A stretch of DNA of 25,755 nt from an uncultured Anaerocolumna sp. (GTDB lineage Bacteria > Bacillota > Clostridia > Lachnospirales > Lachnospiraceae). The stretch covers positions 1-25,755 of the forward strand of contig CALDJN010000211.1 in assembly GCA_937901695.1 (NCBI GenBank). Reading direction: 5' to 3'. The notes below the pieces were generated by a model. It had not been told where the DNA came from, did not search any database, and worked only from the letters and a program-made list of their open reading frames with translations. Numbering within the stretch: the stretch's first letter is position 1; every line of letters begins with the position of its first letter. Position numbers and translations under genes: made by a program. Below are positions 6,699 to 15,028 of this stretch, piece by piece.

Positions 6699-7847
6699 AT
6701 GAAAAAAAGTTTAAAGAAAGTTTTAAGCTTAGGCTTAGTATCTGTAATGACCGCCAGTTTATTCACAGGCTGTGGAAAAAAAGAAAGTGGTTCCAATGAA
6801 TTTATGATTGGGGGACTTGGACCACTCAGCGGATCAGCAGCTTCTTACGGTGTATCTGTAAAACAGGGCGCTGAAATTGCTATAAAGAAAATCAATGATG
6901 AAGGCGGCGTTAAGGTTGGAGATGAAACAGTTAAATTAAATTTAAACTTTGTTGATGATGAGGCATCTCCTGAGGTAGCTGTTTCAGCATATAACACTGT
7001 AATGGATGGTGGAGCACAAGCAATACTGGGTGCAGTTACCAGTGATGCTCATATGGCAATTACGGATAGAACCAATGAGGATGGAATTCTTACTATTACA
7101 CCATCTGCATCTATAGCAGGTGCCACTGCTTATCCTAATATTTTCAGATTATGTTTTACGGATCCGGTACAAGGAGAGACAATGGCTAAATATGCTGTTG
7201 AAACTTTAGGACATAAAAAGATAGCAGTTATATATAATAACTCTGATCCATACAGTACAGGTGTTAAGGATGCATTTAATGCAGAAGTGGCGAAACTTGG
7301 TGGAGAAATTGTTGCTAATGAAGCATTTGAAAAAGGTGCAGTTGACTTTAGTACCCAATTAACTAAAATTAAAGGCTCTGGAGCAGAAATCATATTTGCC
7401 CCCATATATTATACGGAAGCTTCCTATATCGCAACTCAGGCATCTGAATTAAATGTTGGACTTCCATTTATCGGTACAGATGGATGGGATGGTATTCTTG
7501 CTCAGGTGGTTGATGCAAAAGTATTAGAAGGTTCTGTATTCTTAAGCCCTTTTGTAGCAACGGATGAAAACCCAGCTGTTCAATCCTTTGTAAAAGCTTA
7601 TAAAGAAGAATATAATGCAGTTCCTGACCAATTTGCAGCAGATGGTTATGATGTAGTTTATGTAATTAAGGCAGCCTTAGAAGAAGCAGGTTCAGTAAAA
7701 AGCGAAGATTTAATTGCTGCTATGACCAAGATTAAGGTAGATGGACTTACTGGTTCTGTATCATTTGATGAAAATGGTGAACCAAACAAGGGTACAAAAT
7801 TCGTTAAAATTGAAAACGGTGAGTATGTAACCATGACTGTGAAATAA
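6699..7847 (+). CDS. livK: Branched-chain amino acid ABC transporter, substrate-binding lipoprotein
   Basis: The 382-residue protein binds the substrate outside the cell and delivers it to the permease encoded downstream. A lipoprotein signal peptide is clear: MKKSLKKVL, a hydrophobic stretch and lipobox LFTGC with Cys25 as the lipid-carrying residue. After it come the features of the type I periplasmic-binding fold of the Leu/Ile/Val family: IGGLGPLSGSAASYGVSVKQ, INDEGGV, a DDEASPEVAV stretch and a FIGTDGWDG segment. ATG 6699 is the start (GGGAGG seven bases upstream); a TTG six bases earlier is in frame but poorly placed. Likely ligands are Leu, Ile and Val, though this fold also serves other amino acids. 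It heads the livKHMGF set. Confidence 0.93.
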   Translation: MKKSLKKVLSLGLVSVMTASLFTGCGKKESGSNEFMIGGLGPLSGSAASYGVSVKQGAEIAIKKINDEGGVKVGDETVKLNLNFVDDEASPEVAVSAYNTVMDGGAQAILGAVTSDAHMAITDRTNEDGILTITPSASIAGATAYPNIFRLCFTDPVQGETMAKYAVETLGHKKIAVIYNNSDPYSTGVKDAFNAEVAKLGGEIVANEAFEKGAVDFSTQLTKIKGSGAEIIFAPIYYTEASYIATQASELNVGLPFIGTDGWDGILAQVVDAKVLEGSVFLSPFVATDENPAVQSFVKAYKEEYNAVPDQFAADGYDVVYVIKAALEEAGSVKSEDLIAAMTKIKVDGLTGSVSFDENGEPNKGTKFVKIENGEYVTMTVK

Positions 7848-7889
7848 GGAAAGCGGTTCCAATAATAAATATAAACTTATAATTAAAAT

Positions 7890-7953
7890 GGGGATTCCTA
7901 GGATTTCTACAATTTGAAAAATTCTATTGTGATATCCTGGCAATCTCCTTTTT
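7890..7953 (+). terminator. Intercistronic hairpin with T-run between livK and livH
   Basis: GGGGATTCCTAGGAT (7890-7904) can pair, with wobbles and mismatches, with ATCCTGGCAATCTCC (7934-7948), and five T follow at 7949-7953. Such partial terminators after the binding-protein gene are common in ABC importer operons and let the binding protein be made in excess. The effect here is inferred. Confidence 0.5.
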
Positions 7954-8025
7954 ACTTATTATTTGAGATGTCGCAAAGCAGCATCATGTTTGGAAGAAGA
8001 GAAAGGAAGAAAGAGGTGAAATTAA

Positions 8026-8904
8026 ATGGGAAGTATACTGGAACAATTAATTAACGGATTACGTTCAGGAAGTATTTACGCGTTAATTGCCTTAGGCTAT
8101 ACCATGGTTTATGGTATTGCAAAGATGATTAATTTCGCCCATGGAGATATTATAATGGTAGGTGCCTACGCATTATACGTGTTAATAGCTTTACTAAAGG
8201 TACCGGTTATGGCAGCTGTTTTTTTAACAATCATTATTTGCAGCGTACTTGGAATTATAATTGAAAAAGTTGCTTATAAGCCACTAAGAAAAGCACCTGC
8301 TTTATCTGTATTAATTACTGCAATTGGTGTAAGTTTCTTTTTACAAAGTCTTGCATTGCTAATTTTTAAACCAAATCCAATTGCCTTTAAATCCATTATT
8401 AATGTAAATTCAATTCGCATTGGTGATATTACCATATCAGGTGTATCTCTTGTTACATTTATCATAACTTTCATATGTATGGTTTCATTAACATATTTCA
8501 TTAATAAGACGAAAACTGGTGCAGCAATGAAAGCTGTATCGGAGGATAAGGCAGCAGCAGAATTAATGGGTATCAATGTGAATCGTACCATATCCATTAC
8601 ATTTGCAATTGGCTCAGGATTAGCAGCAGTAGCAGGAATTCTGTTCGTATGTCAGTATCAGTCAATCCAGCCAACACTTGGAGCGCTCCCTGGTATCAAA
8701 GCCTTTGTGGCTGCTGTACTTGGTGGTATTGGCAGTATACCTGGAGCCATGATTGGTGGGTTGGTGTTAGGTCTTATAGAGAGCATTTCGAAAGCCTATA
8801 TATCTTCCCAGCTTTCCGATGCTATCGTATTTGGCGTTTTAGTAGTAGTACTATTGGTGAAGCCTTCAGGACTTCTGGGCAAAAACAGAATTGAGAAAGT
8901 GTAG
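8026..8904 (+). CDS. livH: Branched-chain amino acid ABC transporter permease (LivH)
   Basis: The 292-residue, very hydrophobic protein has the usual size and opening of LivH: LINGLRSGSIYALIALGYTM then VYGIAKMINFAHGDIIMVGAY. The conserved cytoplasmic loop that contacts the ATPases is present (TKTGAAMKAVSEDKAAAELM, then GINVNRT, residues about 164-190), and GALPGIKAFVAAVLGGIGSI follows. It forms the membrane channel with LivM. GAGGTGA lies 5 bases before ATG 8026. It is separated from livK by 178 bp holding a hairpin, but only 8 bp from livM. Confidence 0.95.
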   Translation: MGSILEQLINGLRSGSIYALIALGYTMVYGIAKMINFAHGDIIMVGAYALYVLIALLKVPVMAAVFLTIIICSVLGIIIEKVAYKPLRKAPALSVLITAIGVSFFLQSLALLIFKPNPIAFKSIINVNSIRIGDITISGVSLVTFIITFICMVSLTYFINKTKTGAAMKAVSEDKAAAELMGINVNRTISITFAIGSGLAAVAGILFVCQYQSIQPTLGALPGIKAFVAAVLGGIGSIPGAMIGGLVLGLIESISKAYISSQLSDAIVFGVLVVVLLVKPSGLLGKNRIEKV

Positions 8905-8912
8905 GTGGAACA

Positions 8913-9905
8913 ATGAAAAAGGATAAAAAAGTAACGAATAACAATAGTATATTTACGCTAAAGAACCTAATTTACCTAATATGTGTAATTGCAGGATATT
9001 TTGTACTCACCTATTTGGCAGAAGGGGACCTTTTAAGCCGTCAAAGTAAATCCTTAATCATTCCTATGGGCATTAATATTATCCTTGCAGTATCCCTAAG
9101 CCTTACAGTTGGGTTCCTTGGAGAATTATCACTGGGTCATGCCGGTTTTATGGCTATTGGTGGATATACAGGGGCTTTAATTACTCTTCATATGAATTTG
9201 CCAAAGGGCATAGAATTTACAATTGCGTTAATTGCTGGTGGAATTATGGCAGCAATTTTTGGCTTTCTTATCGGACTTCCGGTATTAAGACTAAAAGGTG
9301 ATTATCTTGCTATTGTTACTTTAGCATTTGGTGAGATTATACGTTCTGTCCTTACTTCTCTTAAGTTTACTGGTGGTGCCCAAGGTTTAACTAAGATACC
9401 AAGGTATTCTAACTATACCTGGGTATATATAGTAATGGTTTTAACCGTGGTTTTGATTTCTAATTTTGTAAAGTCCAGACATGGCAGGGCTATTATATCG
9501 GTACGTGAAAATTATATTGCAGCAGAATCCATCGGTATTAAAGTAAGTAAATATAAAGTTATGGCATTTGTTATTGCTGCTTTCTTTGCCGGAGTTGCCG
9601 GAGTATTTTATGGTCATAATTTAAGTATATTAAAACCAGGTGATTTTGATTATAACAAATCCATTGAAATACTTGTTATTGTAGTTCTTGGTGGTATGGG
9701 TAATATTAAAGGCTCTATTATAGCCGCTGTTGCTCTAACAATCCTACCGGAAATGCTTCGTTCCGTAGATGAATTTAGAACATTATTATATGCAGTTGTT
9801 CTAATTGCTGCTATGCTATTCCGCTCCTCAGGGTTTAAAACAAAATTGGAAGAGAGCGGTAAGTTGCCAAAGTTTATGAAATCCAATAAGAATAATGCAA
9901 AATAA
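8913..9905 (+). CDS. livM: Branched-chain amino acid ABC transporter permease (LivM)
   Basis: This is the second channel subunit, 330 residues with multiple membrane segments. Family marks are ILAVSLSLTVGFLGELSLGH followed by AGFMAIGGYTGA, then LKGDYLAIVTLAFGEIIR. The ATPase-contact loop is SRHGRAIISVRENYIAAESI, then GIKVSKYKVMAF. A late GGMGNIKGSIIAA also fits LivM. AGGTGG sits just before ATG 8913. The C-terminus ends in a basic cytoplasmic tail. The gene lies 8 bp after livH and 17 bp before livG, so the three are co-translated from one transcript. Confidence 0.95.
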   Translation: MKKDKKVTNNNSIFTLKNLIYLICVIAGYFVLTYLAEGDLLSRQSKSLIIPMGINIILAVSLSLTVGFLGELSLGHAGFMAIGGYTGALITLHMNLPKGIEFTIALIAGGIMAAIFGFLIGLPVLRLKGDYLAIVTLAFGEIIRSVLTSLKFTGGAQGLTKIPRYSNYTWVYIVMVLTVVLISNFVKSRHGRAIISVRENYIAAESIGIKVSKYKVMAFVIAAFFAGVAGVFYGHNLSILKPGDFDYNKSIEILVIVVLGGMGNIKGSIIAAVALTILPEMLRSVDEFRTLLYAVVLIAAMLFRSSGFKTKLEESGKLPKFMKSNKNNAK

Positions 9906-9922
9906 CGAAAGGAGGAGAAAAA

Positions 9923-10681
9923 ATGTCATTACTGGAAGTTAAAAATTTAGGAATCTCCTTCGGTGGTTTGCGGGCAGTTGATGATGTAAACTTAAGTATC
10001 GAAGAAGGTCAATTATATGGTTTAATTGGTCCAAATGGTGCAGGTAAAACAACCGTGTTCAACCTGCTTACCGGCGTTTACCAGCCAACAACTGGAACCA
10101 TTAAAATTAATGGTAAAAACATAGTTGGAAAAACTCCCTCTGAAATTTGTCAGGCAGGGATTGCCAGAACATTTCAGAACATACGATTATTCAAGAAAAT
10201 GACAGTGTTAGATAATGTAAAGGCTGCTTTTCATAATGAAGTCCAATATAATCTGGCAACCAGTTTTTTCCGCCTACCAAATTATTTTAAACTAGAGAAG
10301 GAAATGGATGAAAAAGCCATGGAAATATTAAAAGTATTTGATTTGGATGGTGAGGCAAATTATCTGGCAAATAACCTTCCTTATGGAAAGCAAAGAAAGC
10401 TGGAGATTGCAAGAGCTCTGGCAACCAATCCAAAGCTTTTATTATTAGATGAACCTGCAGCAGGTATGAATCCTAACGAGACAGCAGAATTAATGGACAC
10501 CATTCGTTTGGTTCGGGACAGATATCATATAACCATTCTTCTAATCGAGCATGATATGAAACTGGTGACTGGAATATGTGAGAAGATATTAGTATTAAAC
10601 TTTGGAACTGAGCTTGCCTCCGGAACTCCGGAAGTAGTGCTGAATAATCCTGAAGTTATTACAGCATATCTTGGTGAATAA
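9923..10681 (+). CDS. livG: Branched-chain amino acid ABC transporter ATPase (LivG)
   Basis: The 252-residue nucleotide-binding subunit has Walker A GPNGAGKTT (residues 36-44, Lys42), the Q-loop in ARTFQNIRLF, and the LivG form of the ABC signature, LPYGKQRKLEIARAL, in place of LSGGQ. Walker B LLLLDEPAAGMNP and the switch histidine in LLIEHDMKLV are also present. LivG and LivF together hydrolyse ATP at the inner face of the membrane to drive uptake through LivHM. GGAGGAG lies a few bases ahead of ATG 9923. The length is normal and nothing is missing. Confidence 0.96.
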   Translation: MSLLEVKNLGISFGGLRAVDDVNLSIEEGQLYGLIGPNGAGKTTVFNLLTGVYQPTTGTIKINGKNIVGKTPSEICQAGIARTFQNIRLFKKMTVLDNVKAAFHNEVQYNLATSFFRLPNYFKLEKEMDEKAMEILKVFDLDGEANYLANNLPYGKQRKLEIARALATNPKLLLLDEPAAGMNPNETAELMDTIRLVRDRYHITILLIEHDMKLVTGICEKILVLNFGTELASGTPEVVLNNPEVITAYLGE

Positions 10682-10721
10682 ACGTTAGCCTGAACTGTTT
10701 AGAAGGAATGGAGGAAACCCA

Positions 10722-11432
10722 ATGGCAATGTTAACTATAAATAATCTGGAAGTATATTATGGCGTAATCCAGGCAATAAAAGGCATCTCCTTTGAAGTAA
10801 ATGAAGGAGAAGTTATTGCTTTGATTGGAGCCAATGGTGCAGGTAAAACAACCATTCTTCATACAATTACCGGTTTGATTTCCCCAAAAGCCGGAAGTGT
10901 TGAATTTGAAGGACATGATTTAACTAAAATGCCAGCACATAATATTGTTTCTTTAGGAATGGCACATGTTCCAGAAGGCAGAAGAATCTTTCAAGAATTA
11001 TCTGTTTTTGAAAATCTGAAACTAGGTGCTTATACAAGAAAAGATAAAAATGAAATCTCAGAAACTTTAGAAAAAGTGTATCTGCGTTTCCCTCGCTTAA
11101 AGGAAAGAAAGAATCAGATAGCAGGTACACTAAGTGGTGGTGAACAGCAGATGTTAGCTATGGGTCGTGCGTTAATGTCCCACCCCAAAATTATATTAAT
11201 GGATGAGCCATCTATGGGTCTTTCTCCACTTTTTGTTTCTGAAATATTTGATATTATAAAAGAAATCAGCGATAATGGAACTACAGTACTATTAGTAGAA
11301 CAAAATGCGAAAAAAGCATTATCCATTGCCGACCGGGCATATGTATTAGAGACAGGAAAAATTGTATTGGAAGGCGATGCTGAGGAAATGATGAATAACG
11401 ATTCAGTTAAGAAAGCATATTTAGGAGAATAG
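10722..11432 (+). CDS. livF: Branched-chain amino acid ABC transporter ATPase (LivF)
   Basis: The 236-residue second ATPase of the importer has Walker A GANGAGKTT, the typical LivF segment HVPEGRRIFQELSVFENL, signature LSGGEQQMLAMGRAL, Walker B IILMDEPSMGLSP and the LLVEQNAKKAL switch region. GGAGG lies 7 bases before ATG 10722. It follows livG by 40 bp and is the last gene of the set; a perfect hairpin begins at its stop codon. Confidence 0.96.
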   Translation: MAMLTINNLEVYYGVIQAIKGISFEVNEGEVIALIGANGAGKTTILHTITGLISPKAGSVEFEGHDLTKMPAHNIVSLGMAHVPEGRRIFQELSVFENLKLGAYTRKDKNEISETLEKVYLRFPRLKERKNQIAGTLSGGEQQMLAMGRALMSHPKIILMDEPSMGLSPLFVSEIFDIIKEISDNGTTVLLVEQNAKKALSIADRAYVLETGKIVLEGDAEEMMNNDSVKKAYLGE

Positions 11433-11461
11433 TGTGAATTATTGAAAAGAATAATTCACAC
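11432..11461. other. Perfect 12-bp hairpin at the end of the liv operon
   Basis: GTGTGAATTATT (11432-11443) and AATAATTCACAC (11450-11461) pair perfectly around GAAAAG; the first base is the last of the livF stop codon. No T-run follows, so it may protect the 3' end or act as a weak stop site rather than be a standard terminator. Confidence 0.6.
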
Positions 11462-11552
11462 CCTGATTTGTGGCAGTGCTACATCTGCAATCAGATACGG
11501 CATGGAAACTAGTGTTACAATTATTACCTATTAATGTACGAGGAGGGATAGG

Positions 11553-12173
11553 ATGGAACATTATGTAATTACAATTGCAAGAGGCTACGGCAGTGGCGGT
11601 AGAACCATGGGAAAGATGCTTGCTGAGGAATTAGGTATACATTATTATGATAGAGAACTTCTTAGACTGGCATCTGACGACAGCGGTATTAATGAAGAAC
11701 TGTTCGGGAGAGCAGATGAGCAATTAAAGAAAAGCTTACTTTATAAAATAATGCGCAAAGAATATAAAGGAGAGTTGATTCCTCCTGATAGAGAGGACTT
11801 TGTTTCCAATGATAATTTATTTAATTATCAGGCAAAAGTTATTCGAGATATTGCAGAACAGGAATCCTGTATCATTGTAGGACGCTGTGCAGACTATATT
11901 CTAAAAGACATGAAGAATGTAGTAAAGATTTTTGTTTATGCATCTTTAGAAGACTGTGTTGCCAGATTAACAGATATGTTTAGTCTGCCACAAAAAGAGC
12001 TGGAGAAGAAAATTCACTCCATCGACAAGCGTAGGGCAGAATATTATAGATACTACACCGGTAGAGATTGGCAAGATGCCAGAAATTATGATTTATGTTT
12101 TAACAGTATGCAGCTTGGATTCGATAAATGTGTTGAAATAGTCAAGAATTATTTGAATATTAGGCTGTCTTAA
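11553..12173 (+). CDS. Cytidylate-kinase-like P-loop protein
   Basis: The 206-residue protein resembles the cytidylate-kinase-like family found widely in Clostridia, distinct from housekeeping Cmk. The N-terminus gives a P-loop variant, ARGYGSGGRTMGKMLAEEL, then YYDRELLRLASDDSGI. A second conserved core block is ESCIIVGRCADYIL (about residues 106-119), and the lid region is rich in basic residues (KKIHSIDKRRAEYYRYYTGR). A nucleoside monophosphate kinase reaction is plausible, but the true substrate is not known to me. GAGGAGG lies just before ATG 11553. It stands alone between the liv operon and the large inverted repeat at 12204. Confidence 0.8.
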   Translation: MEHYVITIARGYGSGGRTMGKMLAEELGIHYYDRELLRLASDDSGINEELFGRADEQLKKSLLYKIMRKEYKGELIPPDREDFVSNDNLFNYQAKVIRDIAEQESCIIVGRCADYILKDMKNVVKIFVYASLEDCVARLTDMFSLPQKELEKKIHSIDKRRAEYYRYYTGRDWQDARNYDLCFNSMQLGFDKCVEIVKNYLNIRLS

Positions 12174-12203
12174 TAAGGACGTTTTGCCCTATGTATGGCG
12201 TAC

Positions 12204-12478
12204 GCTTTGCCCTATGCAGGGTATCTAGACCTTCGGGAGTATGGGATATAGGTTCCTTGTTCCGCTTGGAGAATTCTATGGTTCTAATACCATAGTAATC
12301 GTTTATAGCATCAGTGAAAATGGAGAACTCGTCGGGGCTTATGCCCCTCCTCAAACAGCTCCATTTTCACTGATTGGCACGATTGCTATGGTATAAGAAC
12401 CATTGGGAATTCTTCCAAAGTCACAAGAAACCCATATCCCATACTCACGAAGGTCAATTTACTTTTTGGGGGCAAAGC
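12204..12478. repeat. 275-bp imperfect inverted repeat able to form a long hairpin
   Basis: The main arms are 12228-12325 and 12359-12455. The right arm, reverse complemented, matches the left over about 98 bases with a few substitutions and short indels; both begin GACCTTCG and end ATCAGTGAAAATGGAG. A small GGGGC-TTAT-GCCCC hairpin (12334-12347) sits at the tip. Outside the main arms GCTTTGCCC (12204-12212) pairs with GGGCAAAGC (12470-12478). It lies between two genes and codes for nothing convincing. It could be a MITE-like palindromic element or a structured RNA. Confidence 0.85.
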
Positions 12479-12569
12479 TGGTTATTAAGTGGCTGATATG
12501 TAAATGATATTAAATGCTATACATATTTTTGAGGATTGAGAGGGAAAACTTAGGGGAAGGTATTTATTA

Positions 12570-12599
12570 TTGCAATTTACTGCGTTACTATGCTATACT
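12570..12599 (+). promoter_or_regulatory. Promoter of the aminotransferase pair
   Basis: TTGCAA (12570-12575), 18 bp, TATACT (12594-12599), with an extended -10 TG at 12591-12592. The predicted start near 12606 falls after the upstream in-frame ATG (12602), supporting translation from 12641. Confidence 0.6.
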
Positions 12600-12640
12600 A
12601 AATGAAATTTAACGATATAATGCAAGAAAAGAGGGATAAT

Positions 12641-13840
12641 ATGATTTCGAATAAAATGGTTGGTTTGGTACAAAATAGTTCCGTTATTCGTGCCATGTTT
12701 GAAGAAGGAAAGAGACTTGCAAGTATTTATGGTGCAGAGAATGTATATGATTTTAGTTTGGGTAATCCTAGTGTAGAGCCACCAAAAGAAATAAAAGAAG
12801 AGATTCTAAATATTATGAATACAGAAGATGCTAATTTAGTCCATGGATATATGAGTAATTCCGGTTATGAAGATGTTAGGACAGCCATTGCAGATTCCAT
12901 TAATAAAAGATTTGGTACTGCATTTTTGGAGAATAATATTATTATGACAGTGGGTGCAGCAGGTGGCTTAAATGTTATTCTTAAAACCTTATTAAATCCT
13001 GGTGATGAGGTGATTACTTTTGCACCTTTCTTTGGTGAATACCGTAATTATGTAAGTAATTTTGATGGTGAATTGGTTGTGGTATCTCCGAATACCGTTG
13101 ATTTTCAACCAAATCTTTCTGAATTTGAAACTAAAATTACTAAGAAAACAAAAGTGGTTATTGTGAATACTCCTAATAATCCTACTGGTGTAGTATACTC
13201 AGAAGCTACTATTAAAGGTTTAGCAGATATTATGAATAGAAAGCAAAAGGAATTTGGAACCTCAATCTATTTAATTTCTGATGAGCCATACCGTGAATTG
13301 GTATACGATGGTGTAAAAGTTCCTTATTTAACCAAGTACTATAATAACACTATAATCGGCTATTCATTTAGTAAATCTTTATCCTTACCGGGAGAACGAA
13401 TTGGGTACTTAGTTATTCCTAATGAAGTTGATGATTATGCTGATGTAGCAGGTGCAGCAAATGTAGCCAATCGTATCCTAGGTTTTGTAAATGCGCCTTC
13501 CTTAATGCAAAGGGTGGTTGCAAGGTGTTTAGATGCAGAGGTGGATGTGGCTTCCTATAATAGAAATCGTGAATTACTCTATAATAGTCTGAGCGAGTAC
13601 GGATATACTTGCATTAAGCCGGAGGGTGCTTTCTATTTGTTTGTAAAAGCATTAGAAGAGGATGATAAAGCATTTGCGGCAGCGGCAAAAAATTATAATA
13701 TATTAATTGTACCCGGATCTTCCTTTGGATGTCCTGGATTTTGTAGAATTGCTTACTGTGTAGCTTTTGAAACCATTCAACGTTCTTTACCTGGATTTAA
13801 GAAATTAGCGGAAGAATATAGAATTGGAGATAGGAGTTAA
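12641..13840 (+). CDS. PLP-dependent aminotransferase, class I/II (aspartate aminotransferase-like)
   Basis: The 399-residue protein belongs to fold-type I PLP enzymes. Visible marks are YDFSLGNPSVEPP near the N-terminus, GAAGGLNVILKTLLNPGDEV, VIVNTPNNPTGVVYSE (substrate/cofactor contact), ISDEPYRELVYDG with the PLP-binding Asp, and SFSKSLSLPGERIGY with Lys245 as the likely Schiff-base lysine. The amino-group donor cannot be told. The start at 12641 is chosen over the ATG at 12602 because GAGGGA lies just upstream and the promoter at 12570-12599 would start transcription after 12602. It is followed 2 bp later by a HisC-like gene, so the two are one operon. Confidence 0.88.
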   Translation: MISNKMVGLVQNSSVIRAMFEEGKRLASIYGAENVYDFSLGNPSVEPPKEIKEEILNIMNTEDANLVHGYMSNSGYEDVRTAIADSINKRFGTAFLENNIIMTVGAAGGLNVILKTLLNPGDEVITFAPFFGEYRNYVSNFDGELVVVSPNTVDFQPNLSEFETKITKKTKVVIVNTPNNPTGVVYSEATIKGLADIMNRKQKEFGTSIYLISDEPYRELVYDGVKVPYLTKYYNNTIIGYSFSKSLSLPGERIGYLVIPNEVDDYADVAGAANVANRILGFVNAPSLMQRVVARCLDAEVDVASYNRNRELLYNSLSEYGYTCIKPEGAFYLFVKALEEDDKAFAAAAKNYNILIVPGSSFGCPGFCRIAYCVAFETIQRSLPGFKKLAEEYRIGDRS

Positions 13841-13842
13841 TT

Positions 13843-14907
13843 ATGAGTATATGGGAGAAAAATATAAGAAAAGTAGTGCCTTATGTTCCCGGAGAGCAGC
13901 CAAATATGCCGGGAATGATTAAACTTAATACAAATGAGAATCCTTATCCTCCTGCACCAGGGGTAATAAAGGCTTTGCAAGAATTTAAGGCGGATAAGTT
14001 AAGATTATATCCGGATCCAACAGCTAAATTATTAGCATATACCTTAGCTGATTATTATAATGTAGGAAAAGACCAGGTGTTTGTTGGTGTTGGTTCTGAT
14101 GATGTATTAGGAATGTCTTTTTTAACTTTCTTCAATTCCGGCAAACCTATTTTATTCCCGGATATTACCTACTCTTTCTATGATGTTTGGGCAGAACTAT
14201 TTTCTATACCTTTTGAACGGCCAAAGTTAGACCACAACTTTAGAATAGTAAAAGAAGACTATTATAAAAAGAATGGCGGAGTGGTCATAGCCAATCCTAA
14301 TGCACCTACCTCCATATGTGAAGACTTGGACACCCTAAGGGATATTATAGAACATAATCAGGATTGTGTGGTTATTATTGACGAGGCTTATGTGGATTTT
14401 GGAGGAACAAGTGCTATCCGGCTAATTAATGAATATGATAATCTGCTGGTGGTGCAGACTTTTTCAAAGTCAAGGTCCATGGCGGGAATGAGAATCGGTT
14501 ATGCTTTTGGTAATGAAAAATTAATCAAAGCTCTAAATGATGTAAAGTATTCCTATAACTCTTATACCTTGAATCAGACCTCTATTATTCTTGGAATGGA
14601 AGCTGTAAAGGATAAGGGGTATTTTGAAGAATGCACTTCAAAGATTATAAAAACCAGAAGTAGAGTAATGGGTGAATTAAAGGAATTGGGATTTTCCTTC
14701 CCGGATTCCAAAACCAACTTTATCTTTGCAACTCATGAGTCCATTCCTGCAGAAGAACTCTATACTGCATTAAGGGAAGAAAAGATATTCGTACGATACT
14801 TTAAGAAACCTCGTATTGATAACTATCTTCGGATTACTGTTGGAACAGATGATGAAATGGATGCGTTAATAAAGGTTTTGAAAGAGTATATCTATAATAA
14901 GAAGTAA
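13843..14907 (+). CDS. hisC: HisC-like aminotransferase (histidinol-phosphate aminotransferase family)
   Basis: The 354-residue protein has the HisC layout: an N-terminal IKLNTNENPYPPAPGVI, LRLYPDPTAKLLAYTLADYY, VGVGSDDVLGM, VIANPNAPTSI, VIIDEAYVDFGG and TFSKSRSMAGMRIGYAFG with Lys209 as the likely PLP lysine, ending with YLRITVGTDDEMDALIKVL. HisC makes histidinol phosphate from imidazole acetol phosphate, and related enzymes act on aromatic amino acids. No other histidine gene is in the window, so the physiological substrate is uncertain. It starts 2 bp after the preceding aminotransferase (GATAGGAG, 6 bases to ATG). No clear terminator follows. Confidence 0.85.
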   Translation: MSIWEKNIRKVVPYVPGEQPNMPGMIKLNTNENPYPPAPGVIKALQEFKADKLRLYPDPTAKLLAYTLADYYNVGKDQVFVGVGSDDVLGMSFLTFFNSGKPILFPDITYSFYDVWAELFSIPFERPKLDHNFRIVKEDYYKKNGGVVIANPNAPTSICEDLDTLRDIIEHNQDCVVIIDEAYVDFGGTSAIRLINEYDNLLVVQTFSKSRSMAGMRIGYAFGNEKLIKALNDVKYSYNSYTLNQTSIILGMEAVKDKGYFEECTSKIIKTRSRVMGELKELGFSFPDSKTNFIFATHESIPAEELYTALREEKIFVRYFKKPRIDNYLRITVGTDDEMDALIKVLKEYIYNKK

Positions 14908-14960
14908 TATATATGAGTCTAATATACTATTACTGGAAACTGAAAATTCCAATATGAACT

Positions 14961-14989
14961 TTGACTATTATTTTTAAGTGTGGTATTAT
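14961..14989 (+). promoter_or_regulatory. Sigma-A promoter of glnS
   Basis: TTGACT (14961-14966), 17 bp, TATTAT (14984-14989) with an upstream TGG extension. The predicted start near 14996 lies after the ATG at 14978, so translation must begin further on, agreeing with GTG 15029. The leader of about 33 nt is too short for a T-box. Confidence 0.65.
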
Positions 14990-15028
14990 ATACCTTATAT
15001 GAAGTTACTGCTTGAAGGAGGAACTGCC

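Noticed and set aside
12160..12354. Small minus-strand protein of 64 residues
   Set aside because: It reads through one arm of the long inverted repeat, overlaps the end of the kinase-like gene, and resembles no family I know.
14996..15028. T-box leader for glnS
   Set aside because: The predicted leader is about 33 nt, far too short.
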